A DNA stretch of 55,625 bases from NCBI GenBank assembly GCA_021603905.1, contig BQIU01000016.1:1-55625 (forward strand), in the 5' to 3' direction. Shown here one piece after another: positions 43,613 to 51,987 of the stretch. Within the stretch, counting starts at the first letter, position 1; each line of letters starts with the position of its first letter. The translations under genes and the position numbers were made by a program. The notes under the pieces were generated by a model. The model saw nothing but the letters and a program-made list of their open reading frames with translations, had not been told where the DNA came from and ran no database searches. The DNA comes from Nitrospirales bacterium. Lineage in GTDB: Bacteria > Nitrospirota > Nitrospiria > Nitrospirales > UBA8639.

Positions 43613-44077
43613 GGGGTCAAATCTAGTTTTATATATTTATATTTTCCAAAAATAAGGACAAGTGGATCAGTCCGCATGTTTCGAAATGTTGCCCTTCATT
43701 CGTTGAATTGTAATATGGTATTCTCTCGTTGCTTTGCTTTCGTATTTGTATCGAATAATAAGAGGTTACGTCTTATCTTGCCTGCTATCAATTCCCGCTC
43801 CTCATAAAGAATAGAATTGCTAGAGGTTCAGATTAAAATCGTTTGCAGATTATTCTGCTCGCCATCAATAGGCATTCGATTATTTTTAGTCCCCTCGATA
43901 TGAAGAGTGACAAGCCGCGCAGAACATCTTACTCAGCAGGATTCCTCCCTCGTACGAGCCAACCACTTACGACAAATCCCAGGTTACGATGAGCGAGCGT
44001 TCGATTGAATGAATCACTTCGTCGTGCAATTTCGCTCGAACGATCAGGCGCGATTGCGCACATCCCTCCCCGCCCAT
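43613..44077. repeat. R repeat, copy R3 (~465 bp)
   Basis: A full-length direct copy of R2. Both copies are followed, ~470-500 bases later, by the start of the same lipoprotein gene (truncated after R2, intact after R3), so R is part of a ~1-kb segmental duplication. The end beginning at 43613 faces the start of the DUF2971 gene. Confidence 0.88.
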
Positions 44078-44573
44078 ATTTTGATCAACTGATCAAATTT
44101 CTGTACTGTCATTTTTGCGAAATAGATTTCCTTCGATAAATCACAATATAATTTTCACAGAAATGCTTACCACACCTTTCGTGGCTACGAATACGCAGTG
44201 AACAGTATGTTTTGCCCTGAGATTGAAAAAATGACATGCCATTTCTAGGCCATATTCATAGGTATAGTGTTCTTTTAAAAGTACGTGATCAGGAATATAC
44301 ATAAAACAATATGTTGAAACGAACGTGTCCCAATGAATACCACTAAGATATCATTCGGAAATAACTTGTCAATTGGTGTGTGTAAGGTTTGAACGTGAAG
44401 TCTGCTTCTCGGCTGAGAGGCTTTCAGCAAATTGAAGAAGGTGTTTGCGCGCATGAGCAAAAACTGCTTGACCTATGATTCACTCGTGCTGAGTTCACAA
44501 GTGTCTTAAATCATTTGATATGCTCACTCAACACGTCTCTTACGTGAATCGGAATCCATTTAATCCTGTAAGC
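44078..44573. other. Diverged spacer between R3 and the lipoprotein gene
   Basis: About 500 AT-rich bases; it should contain the promoter of the transglycosylase-like gene. A palindromic TTGATCAACTGATCAA lies at 44080-44095, and short matches to the spacer after R2 are seen near 44232. There is no credible coding frame. Confidence 0.45.
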
Positions 44574-45179
44574 ATGCAGATCATACGAATCCTTATTGTC
44601 AGCACCGCCATGTTGCTCTCGGGGTGCGTTACGTATATCCCGAGTAACCCTGATAACATTTGCCATATTTTCTTTGGTGAAACGGACTGGTATGAAGCGG
44701 CTCGTGACGCACAAGAAAAATGGGGGACACCCATCTTTGTGACGATGGCCATCATGCACCAAGAATCGCGATTCATCGATGACGCGCAGCCACCCCGTGA
44801 GTGGTTCTTATGGATTATTCCGTTACCGAGAGACTCGTCCGCCTACGGGTATGCGCAAGCTCAGGATCCTGCGTGGGAGGAATATCTGGAAGAGACGGAT
44901 AATTGGGGGGCCGATCGTGATGAGTTCGAAGACGCGATTGATTTTATTGGCTGGTATACGGACGGGACGCAGAAACGCCTGAAGCTTTCCAAGTGGGATG
45001 CCTATCGACAATATTTAGCCTACCATGAAGGGCGTGGCGGGTATCAGCGAAAGACCTATCGAAAAAAGCCGTGGCTGAAGAACGTTGCAAAAAAAGTGAA
45101 GTGGCGTGCCATGCGGTACAATCAACAACTCAAAGCCTGCAAGGCGGAGTTAGACGAGGAAGTTGATAGTTGGTTATGA
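44574..45179 (+). CDS. Lytic transglycosylase (SLT)-like lipoprotein
   Basis: 201 residues from the ATG at 44574; the frame runs upstream to 44520 without need. The signal peptide ILIVSTAMLLSGC ends in a clear lipobox. The mature domain looks like a goose-lysozyme/SLT fold: TPIFVTMAIMHQESRFIDDAQPP with the probable catalytic Glu, SSAYGYAQAQDPAWEEYLEET, then a Tyr/His motif (QYLAYHEGRGGYQRKTY). It probably cleaves or binds peptidoglycan from the outer or inner membrane. A truncated copy of this gene lies at 42310. Confidence 0.85.
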   Translation: MQIIRILIVSTAMLLSGCVTYIPSNPDNICHIFFGETDWYEAARDAQEKWGTPIFVTMAIMHQESRFIDDAQPPREWFLWIIPLPRDSSAYGYAQAQDPAWEEYLEETDNWGADRDEFEDAIDFIGWYTDGTQKRLKLSKWDAYRQYLAYHEGRGGYQRKTYRKKPWLKNVAKKVKWRAMRYNQQLKACKAELDEEVDSWL

Positions 45180-45441
45180 AAATAGTTCCACGTATAAGGC
45201 ATAACCGAGGAAAGTCTAGAAAAGAATTCGCTGCTATAGAGAACACTGCATATTGGCAACCCTCAAAAACTTTAACTTTTGAGCAGGCCACTCAATCCAT
45301 AGAAAAGTGTACAGGGGTATAGGATTCAAACCTAAACGTAAATTATAGAGTAATCTATACTCGCAAGAATGTTTACGGGGAGAAAGTAAATGGGGGAAGA
45401 GGAGAATTGGCTTGTTGTCGAGAAACGTCAGCTCCTTTGGT

Positions 45442-45708
45442 CTAGGTGGCCTGAATGTGAACGTGAGCTGCATAGCCAAGTTGCTTCAGGAGTTCTTCGC
45501 AGTCTTCCCATGTCAATCCAAATGCTCGCACATCTGCTACACCCAATCGGGCGATCACGTCTCGAATGGCCGTGAAATGAGTAATCTCAAACTGACCTTC
45601 CATCATTGCCGATTCTGCCCACGAAACCAATACAGAGAGCGATACCTCATGTTGAAGATAGGCGGCCAGTTTATCCACGACTATTTGGCGGGTAATGACT
45701 TCACTCAT
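45442..45708 (-). CDS. Small conserved protein, second gene of two-gene unit
   Basis: 88 residues, helical and acidic (VVDKLAAYLQHEVSLSVLVSWAESAMMEGQF, then IRDVIARLGVADVRAFGLTWEDCEELLKQLGY). The pattern is of a small soluble helical protein that I recognise as often paired with the protein encoded upstream, but with no known function. Its start overlaps the stop of that gene by 4 bases (ATGA, 45705-45708), so the two are translated together. Confidence 0.65.
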   Translation of the reverse strand: MSEVITRQIVVDKLAAYLQHEVSLSVLVSWAESAMMEGQFEITHFTAIRDVIARLGVADVRAFGLTWEDCEELLKQLGYAAHVHIQAT

Positions 45709-45947
45709 GGTTCTACCTTTTGATGGCCAAGATCTACCGGATACTTGAGGTGGACTTCGATAAGTTTTCCTCTGTCATCATAGATTTCTTGATAAAATCG
45801 TACTGTTATCTCGTGAGTGTCAACTTCTTTCACATACCGAGCTTTCCAACCCTGTCGTCCTTGAACATCGAGCCAATATCGCCGACCTCCAGTTGAAAGA
45901 ATTGCCCAATTTGGAAATTTTCTTTCATTATGTTCACGTGAACTCAC
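45705..45947 (-). CDS. Small conserved protein, first gene of two-gene unit
   Basis: 80 residues, rich in aromatic residues and beta-forming (FPNWAILSTGGRRYWLDVQGRQGWKARYVKEVDTHEITVRFYQEIYDDRGKLIEVHLKYPVDLGHQKVE). It resembles a family of small proteins in environmental bacteria that are found with the helical partner downstream. Tight overlap, small size and location in a mobile region resemble a toxin-antitoxin pair, but no toxin motif is visible. Confidence 0.65.
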   Translation of the reverse strand: MSSREHNERKFPNWAILSTGGRRYWLDVQGRQGWKARYVKEVDTHEITVRFYQEIYDDRGKLIEVHLKYPVDLGHQKVEP

Positions 45948-46641
45948 CAGGCTGTATCTTCAGATAGAGAAGAAGCCATTTATGGCTCGGCTGTTACGTC
46001 TTAGTTTACCGCAATTTCTTAGCCAATCCTACCCAATTCCTAAAAAAAGTATCGTTAATGTCCATAGATTAACTCTTGGCAAGTTCGCTGGGCTTTTGAA
46101 TCATTTGATATGATACAACATCATTTCGCATGCAGAAATCAGAAAATTCTCAAGACAATTAAATCATTGTTCTAAAAATCATGAAACCGTCCCTATCGCT
46201 GTTTTTGCTGGCAAACCCTCGAAAATTTATCAGCCGCTTAAACATCCACTCCTTCTCGTCGTCCATGAGGTTACGTCGGTTCTGAAAACAAACACGTATC
46301 GTATGTCCATACTCTTCCCTCAACAACCACTCTTACTTGTCTCGCCAGCTTCCTGACTATGGGAACGTTCGTTGACCCTCTAGTCATTTCTTGGTACTTT
46401 TCTGCTCGTCTTAAATTACTTCATTTCTCATATAGCCGATTCAATGAGCTTCCAATGGTTGAAGTGGGTAATCACACGAAGGTACTTGGATACCTGTAAT
46501 GCTGGCATCAACAGGATTACTAAGTGGCCATTATCGATTGCCCGTTAGTATAACTTGGCCTTGAGAACGATCGTATCCAAGGGTTGCTCAACTGGTACTT
46601 ATTTGGATTCGCTATATTCCACTCAGGACAGGAGAGAAGCT
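45948..46641. other. Gene-free interval upstream of metY
   Basis: About 690 bases between the leftward two-gene unit and metY. The promoter and leader of metY must be here. I looked for SAM or SAH riboswitch cores and saw none, and no strong hairpin or repeat. Confidence 0.45.
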
Positions 46642-47943
46642 ATGAGCGAGAACAAGCCTCAAGGTCTCGGAACAATGGCCGTGCATGCGGGTCAGACACC
46701 TGACCCGACGACAAATGCGCGTGCGGTCCCGATTTACGCCACCACGTCCTACGTGTTCAACGATACTGAACATGCCGCGAGTTTATTTAGTTTGTCTGAG
46801 TTCGGGAATATCTATAGCCGGATCATGAATCCGACGAACGACGTCCTCGAGAAGCGTCTTGCGGCCATGGATGGTGGAGCCGCGGCCTTGTGCTTTGCCT
46901 CGGGCCAGTCAGCCACGATGGCGGCGTTGCTGACCATCTGTCACGCTGGCCAAAACTTTCTTTCCTCAACCAGTCTCTACGGTGGAACCTGGACGCTGTT
47001 TACGACGACGCTCAAGAATCTTGGGATCGAGGTCCGGTTTTTTAATGCGGATCACCCCGAACACATTGCTGAGCTCGCCGATGAGAATACTCGTTGCGTC
47101 TTCTTCGAAAGCATCGGCAATCCGAAAAACGACGTCCCAGATTTTAAAATGATAACGGATGCTGCACATGCGCAGGGTCTTCCGGCGATCTGCGATAACA
47201 CGCTGATGACGCCAATACTCTTACGCCCTATCGAACACGGGGTCGACATCGTGACCTATTCGACCACAAAATTCATCGGTGGCCACGGCGTCCATGTCGG
47301 CGGTGCAGTCATCGACAGCGCGCGTTTTCCCTGGGCCGATAATCCGGAGCGCTGGCCAGAATTCTGTGCGCCTTCACCGTCATACCACGGCGCGGTGTTT
47401 GAAGAAGTGCTGCGTCCGATGGGTAACATTGCGTATATCATACATATGCGGACGCACTGGCTCCGCGACACCGGTGCCGCAATGAGCCCCTTTGCCTCGT
47501 TCCTCACTCTGCAAGGTCTCGAAACCTTGCACTTACGTATGCCGCGACATTGTGAGAATGCATTGGCCGCTGCCAAGTTTCTCGAAGCCCACGACCGTGT
47601 AGAATGGGTGAACTATCCAAATCTCGAAAGCCATTCGCATTACAAGACGGCCAAAAAGTATCTGACCGCCGGCGCTGGCGCCGTACTTGGCTTCGGTATT
47701 AAAGGTGGAGAATCGGCCGGCAAGAAATTCATTGAAAACGTTAAATTAGCCAGCCACCTAGCCAATATTGGTGACGCAAAAACACTTGTCATTCATCCAG
47801 CTTCGACGACCCATCAACAGCTCACTCCAGAAGAGCAGCTCCGGGCGGGCGTCTCTCCTGAATATATCCGCCTCTCCATTGGGATCGAGGACGCGGACGA
47901 CATCATCGCCGACCTGGATCAAGCCCTACAGGCAAGTCGCTAG
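46642..47943 (+). CDS. metY: O-acetylhomoserine sulfhydrylase (PLP enzyme)
   Basis: 433 residues from the ATG at 46642, which follows GGAGAG; the frame is open upstream to 46555 without support. It belongs to the Cys/Met-metabolism PLP family: TTSYVFNDTEHAASLFS...GNIYSRIMNPTNDVLEKRLA (phosphate and substrate site) and the PLP lysine K210 in TYSTTKFIGGHG, with the STTHQQLTPEEQLRAGVSPEYIRLSIGIED end typical of MetY. It makes homocysteine from O-acetylhomoserine and sulfide. It is followed 26 bases later by the metX-metW gene that makes its substrate. Cystathionine gamma-synthase is the main alternative. Confidence 0.9.
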   Translation: MSENKPQGLGTMAVHAGQTPDPTTNARAVPIYATTSYVFNDTEHAASLFSLSEFGNIYSRIMNPTNDVLEKRLAAMDGGAAALCFASGQSATMAALLTICHAGQNFLSSTSLYGGTWTLFTTTLKNLGIEVRFFNADHPEHIAELADENTRCVFFESIGNPKNDVPDFKMITDAAHAQGLPAICDNTLMTPILLRPIEHGVDIVTYSTTKFIGGHGVHVGGAVIDSARFPWADNPERWPEFCAPSPSYHGAVFEEVLRPMGNIAYIIHMRTHWLRDTGAAMSPFASFLTLQGLETLHLRMPRHCENALAAAKFLEAHDRVEWVNYPNLESHSHYKTAKKYLTAGAGAVLGFGIKGGESAGKKFIENVKLASHLANIGDAKTLVIHPASTTHQQLTPEEQLRAGVSPEYIRLSIGIEDADDIIADLDQALQASR

Positions 47944-47969
47944 GCCAGACCAACTTCTGAAGCCATGTC

Positions 47970-49766
47970 GTGAGTCTGCCATTGAATGCGAACATTCTAC
48001 GAATCGGCCCTCCACTCCAACACGCACAAACGTGGATTTCACATAACACGCTAGCACTCGAGAATGGCGGTCGGCTTAAGGAAGTCACCACTTGTTATGA
48101 GACGTGGGGCACACTTAACCATGAGCGCAGCAATGCCGTCCTCATTTGTCATGCCTTGAGCGGAGATTCGCATGTTGTTCGACATGACGAGCAGGATACC
48201 CCTGGCTGGTGGGAGATCCTCGTCGGCCCTGGCAAGCCAATCGATACTGATCGGTATTTTGTGATCTGCTCAAACCTGCTGGGCGGTTGTCGCGGAACGA
48301 CGGGACCCAACTTCGTGAATCCGGAAGGCACTCAACCCTACGGGGCTGCTTTCCCGATCATCACGGTGCGTGACATGGTCGCGGTCCAACGCCGACTCAT
48401 TGACCATCTTGGGATCTCGCGCCTCCATGCAGTCATCGGAGGATCGCTGGGTGGGTTACAGGTATTGACCTGGGCCATCGATCACCCGGAAGCCGTCAAG
48501 TCGAGCATCGTGCTCGCCGCGTCTGCACGGCTCAGCTCCCAGGGCATTGCCTTCGATATTGTGGGCCGCAATGCGATTCGTCACGATCCGAATTTTGCAG
48601 GAGGCCAGTACTATGATGGGCCAGCACCTGAAGCAGGTCTTGCACTGGCGCGTATGCTGGCACACATCACCTATCTCTCCGATGAGTCGATGCGTGCCAA
48701 ATTCGATCCCACGCGGTTGCAACCTCGATCGGTTGACTCGGCCTTCGAGAGCACCTTCTCGGTCGGCTCTTACTTGGCACACCAGGGAGATCGATTTGTC
48801 GAACGGTTTGATGCGAACAGCTACATCACCCTCTCCACCGCAATGGACCTCTTCGATCTCGGCGACAGCAAACAAAAACTGGCAAAGACTCTAGCCCCGT
48901 CCACTTGCCGATGGCTGTTTTTAAGCTTTTCAAGCGATTGGCTCTATCCGGCCTCAGCGTCCCGCCAACTTGTCGATGCACTCGTGGCTCAATCTAAGTC
49001 CGTGAGCAGTTGCGAGATTGAGAGTCCCGCAGGTCACGACTCATTTTTACTGGAGAACACCATGGAGGACGGAGGCCGAATGATCCGCGCCTTTCTCGCC
49101 AATGATCCTTCTCCAGCCAACTCTTCCTCCGTTTCGTACGAATCTCGCATCGACCAACCAACAAGCATCTTCCACGGTCAACGTCTCGATTACAAAATGA
49201 TTCTCCGTCTGATGCCTGAAGACGCGAGTGTCGTGGACCTCGGCTGTGGAAATGGGGAACTTCTTTCGATCTTGCGTGACCGGGGCTACAGGCCGCTTCT
49301 AGGCGTCGAGCGAGATCAGGAACAGGTCGTCGAATGCATTGAACGGGGACACCTCGTCATTCACGCGGATTTAGACAAGGGACTCTCGGCGATCCCTGAC
49401 CAGAGCTTCCAGGTTGCACTCTTGTCGCAGACACTGCAATCGATCGTCGATGTCGCTGGCGTACTCGAGGAAGTCGTGCGTATTGGACGGCGCGGAATCG
49501 TGAGTTTTCCCAACTTCGCCCATGCGCCGATGCGTGAGACGTTTCTACGTGAGGGACGGCTTCCCAAAGAAGAAGGACTGTACGCCTACGATTGGCACGA
49601 CACCCCCAATCGGCGGTTCCCGTCGATTCTTGATTTTCAGGAATTGTGCTCGAACAGGGGCATTCATATCCTGGAGGCCATTTACTTCAACTCGAAGAAC
49701 GGAAAAGAAATCGTCGACGACCCCAACCTGAACGCCGACGTCGCCGTCGTCGCGCTCACGCGTTGA
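47970..49766 (+). CDS. metXW: Homoserine O-acetyltransferase fused to MetW
   Basis: 598 residues with a GTG start. Residues ~10-380 are MetX (alpha/beta hydrolase): VLICHALSGDSHV, the nucleophile S159 in VIGGSLGGLQV, D325 in SSDWLYP and H356 in AGHDSFLLEN form the catalytic triad. Residues ~400-598 are a MetW-type SAM-methyltransferase-like domain (YKMILRLMPEDASVVDLGCGNGELLSIL, then SQTLQSI). MetW is a separate protein encoded next to metX in many proteobacteria; here the two are one chain with no stop between them. Together with metY this gives the acetyl-homoserine direct-sulfhydrylation route to methionine. Confidence 0.95.
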   Translation: MSLPLNANILRIGPPLQHAQTWISHNTLALENGGRLKEVTTCYETWGTLNHERSNAVLICHALSGDSHVVRHDEQDTPGWWEILVGPGKPIDTDRYFVICSNLLGGCRGTTGPNFVNPEGTQPYGAAFPIITVRDMVAVQRRLIDHLGISRLHAVIGGSLGGLQVLTWAIDHPEAVKSSIVLAASARLSSQGIAFDIVGRNAIRHDPNFAGGQYYDGPAPEAGLALARMLAHITYLSDESMRAKFDPTRLQPRSVDSAFESTFSVGSYLAHQGDRFVERFDANSYITLSTAMDLFDLGDSKQKLAKTLAPSTCRWLFLSFSSDWLYPASASRQLVDALVAQSKSVSSCEIESPAGHDSFLLENTMEDGGRMIRAFLANDPSPANSSSVSYESRIDQPTSIFHGQRLDYKMILRLMPEDASVVDLGCGNGELLSILRDRGYRPLLGVERDQEQVVECIERGHLVIHADLDKGLSAIPDQSFQVALLSQTLQSIVDVAGVLEEVVRIGRRGIVSFPNFAHAPMRETFLREGRLPKEEGLYAYDWHDTPNRRFPSILDFQELCSNRGIHILEAIYFNSKNGKEIVDDPNLNADVAVVALTR

Positions 49767-49823
49767 ATGTCAGGAGAGAAACCGATTCGAGAAAATTAGT
49801 GACAAACTATCCAGCCAAGATCA

Positions 49824-50429
49824 TCATTGAGACTCCTGCGTTGCGCGGATAAGATTCTCCGTCGCAAAGCCAAGTCCCTGACTAAACATGACCAGACTTT
49901 GATAGGTGTACTCCGGAAGATTCGGAGTCCGAGCGAGAATCCATAAATACCCTCGATCTGGTGTTCCCACCACCGTATAACGGTAGTCCGGATCGACCTG
50001 CAGTATCCAATAATTTCCCTCCTCAGACGACAGAAAGAATGCCGCCAACTTTGCAGCCCATTGGTCGAACACCACATTGAGTTTTGCGTGATGTTCTTGA
50101 TCGATAATTGTGGCCACGCCTTCAATGCTTTGTCTTTCACCCTCTTCCGTCACGCAGGCGTTTCGCACACCAAGATCACCAGAATCCAGTAGTCGGTATA
50201 CTGCCGTCGACCGCAAGCAGTTTCGCTGTGCCCACATAGGTAGTCTCGCAACCTCATACCATTTCCCCACATAGCGAGACAGGTCCACCGAGGTCGCGGT
50301 CGGCAGCACCTTGGGTGAATCAAGTGCCGCACAGCCGGTAATCAGAAGGTACACCATCGCGATGATTACATGACTGCCACTTATATGCTGGCGACTGTAC
50401 AAGTGTATGCTCTGAGCTTTTATTTGCAT
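49824..50429 (-). CDS. Lipocalin family lipoprotein (Blc-like)
   Basis: About 201 residues from the ATG at 50429, with AAGGAT upstream; the frame extends to 50579, overlapping the next gene, without support. The signal peptide MVYLLITGC gives a lipobox. The mature domain has the lipocalin signatures VDLSRYVGKWYEVARLPMWAQR (N-terminal GxW) and YLWILARTPNLPEYTYQSLV. Bacterial lipocalins such as Blc are outer-membrane lipoproteins that bind lysophospholipids and help with membrane stress. Confidence 0.9.
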   Translation of the reverse strand: MQIKAQSIHLYSRQHISGSHVIIAMVYLLITGCAALDSPKVLPTATSVDLSRYVGKWYEVARLPMWAQRNCLRSTAVYRLLDSGDLGVRNACVTEEGERQSIEGVATIIDQEHHAKLNVVFDQWAAKLAAFFLSSEEGNYWILQVDPDYRYTVVGTPDRGYLWILARTPNLPEYTYQSLVMFSQGLGFATENLIRATQESQ

Positions 50430-50512
50430 GTCTATCCTTTCAAGCAATCTCCTAGCGATAAAAGAGTACAAATGCTTTTTCAGTGCTTGTTGAATCAGAA
50501 TACCTGAGAGAG

Positions 50513-51145
50513 TTATTGGTGAAGATATGGTCCTGAGATTGATGACTCGGTATCGAGCCACCCCACTGACTTGGCCCAAGTTTCGATTTCTTCCTGTCGA
50601 GCGTTGTAACTAGTTGGTGGGTGGTTTCCTTCGTTTTTAGCCGATTCCCGCATTTTCTGAATATCATCCTCTAAAGGCAGCATCCCGACTTCTTTTCGTC
50701 GCCTTTCGACATTCTCGCAATCTTCAATCGGCCACGGACTCAGTTTGTCGTTTTCGTCCCAATCAAAGATCGTCCCGTACACTTGAGGTCGTCGTTCGTT
50801 GAATCGAATTCGATCTGTCAGATAGGCTTCGGTCCACGCAGACATATCATTTTGTTTCACGGCTTGATGAATGAGTTTGAGACTGTTCCGTTGAAAAGCT
50901 GGGAGTCCGATGGCATGTTGAGCGATGAGCCATGCCGCCCTGGCTCCATCTTCTCCCACTAATGATTGGCCTGGCCAGCCGAATTCCTCAATGATGGATT
51001 GCAAGTGCTTCGCATTCTGTTCATGGACAGTTGCCATTTCTTTGGCATACCCCTGAAAGAGTTTGTCTTCTTTCAGCAACCGAACACGCATATCGTGATC
51101 CGCTCGCTGAAGATCTAACAGGGTTTGGCGAAGTTGCGGATTCAT
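50513..51145 (-). CDS. DUF6624 domain protein
   Basis: 210 residues, soluble and helical. The N-terminal part (LLDLQRADHDMRVRLL, then NAKHLQSIIEEFGWPGQSLVGEDGARAAWLIAQHA) and QVYGTIFDWDENDKLSPWPIEDCENVERRRKEVGMLPLEDDIQKM are characteristic of DUF6624. The acidic-His pattern is shared with proteins that may act on peptides or nucleic acids, but no function is known. It is followed 83 bases later by the lipocalin gene. Confidence 0.85.
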   Translation of the reverse strand: MNPQLRQTLLDLQRADHDMRVRLLKEDKLFQGYAKEMATVHEQNAKHLQSIIEEFGWPGQSLVGEDGARAAWLIAQHAIGLPAFQRNSLKLIHQAVKQNDMSAWTEAYLTDRIRFNERRPQVYGTIFDWDENDKLSPWPIEDCENVERRRKEVGMLPLEDDIQKMRESAKNEGNHPPTSYNARQEEIETWAKSVGWLDTESSISGPYLHQ

Positions 51146-51192
51146 AGGTATAGGTCGCTTTCTGTATAATCACCATCTCTCCGGACAAGTCT

Positions 51193-51681
51193 TCACGTTG
51201 TCGGAATCGATAGCAACATGTTCCCTTGAATGGGCACGAAGCGTGTGGCCGACTGGATTAATGAAGATGCAGTCAAATCAGGCACACCATAAATTTCTAC
51301 TGATACGTTATGCTCCTGGATGACCTTGCTCACAACTGCAGTGAAATCACCATCTCCTGAAACGAGAACGATGGTATCGGCGAGTTTGGCGTATTCAAGC
51401 ATATCTAGGGCAATCCCCACGTCCCAGTCACCCTTGGCTGAACCATCACGACGTTGAAGATAGGGCGTAAGTTTTATGTCGAACCCTACCCTCTCTAAAA
51501 TCTGCTGAAACGCTTTCTGCTTTTGATCGCCTTTATCCGTTGCATAGGCAAAGGCCTTGACGAGGTTTCTATTGGCAGTGGCTTGACTCCAAAAGACACT
51601 GTAATCAAAGTGACACTGATAGTGTTGCTTGACCGTATAATAAATATTTTGCACATCAGCGAATATTGCGACCCTATCCAT
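51193..51681 (-). CDS. NYN domain protein (LabA/DUF88 family)
   Basis: 162 residues with a PIN/FLAP-nuclease-like NYN domain: MDRVAIFADVQNIYYTVKQHY at the start (first Asp and Asn), GDWDVGIALDMLEYAKLADTIVLVSGDGDFTAVVSKVIQ with the acidic catalytic residues, and a C-terminal strand VEIYGVPDL. Such proteins are putative RNases. A TATAAT box on the minus strand at about 51747-51752 could be part of its promoter. It is 47 bases upstream of the DUF6624 gene. Confidence 0.9.
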   Translation of the reverse strand: MDRVAIFADVQNIYYTVKQHYQCHFDYSVFWSQATANRNLVKAFAYATDKGDQKQKAFQQILERVGFDIKLTPYLQRRDGSAKGDWDVGIALDMLEYAKLADTIVLVSGDGDFTAVVSKVIQEHNVSVEIYGVPDLTASSLIQSATRFVPIQGNMLLSIPTT

Positions 51682-51987
51682 GCTTTTTCCTATTCCTTTT
51701 CACGATACATACATATTTCTACTTATACTATTTATCACTCAATAAATTATACCGTTAGAGTCTTTCTCCATGATAGCTGAAAGTTTTTCAGGTTCCTCAT
51801 TTCTAACGATCGATGCAGAAAGAGACATGGCTCATTAATGGGTGAGCCAGGGAGATAAGAATGAATACTCGTATTTTTTTACAGTGATGAAGAGACGATT
51901 TGAAACGTCAGGATAGGGTGAACGAGTCATCCTGAATTCTTATCACATGAGAGACGATTCATGATGACAGTCATTCTCAGACCAGAA
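51682..51987. other. Gene-free interval
   Basis: About 305 AT-rich bases between the glucosidase gene's stop and the NYN gene's start, both leftward. It should hold the NYN promoter (TATAAT at ~51750, minus strand). No RNA gene or repeat was seen. Confidence 0.45.

Noticed and set aside
44520..45179. Transglycosylase-like gene as sign of a prophage
   Set aside because: It has a lipoprotein signal, and no capsid, tail, terminase, holin or integrase gene is nearby.
45315..45345. GGATTCAAACC, like the T arm of a tRNA
   Set aside because: No acceptor stem, anticodon arm or D arm can be formed around it.
45948..46641. Possible SAM or SAH riboswitch before metY
   Set aside because: No recognisable core of any SAM/SAH riboswitch class was seen; gene context alone is not evidence.
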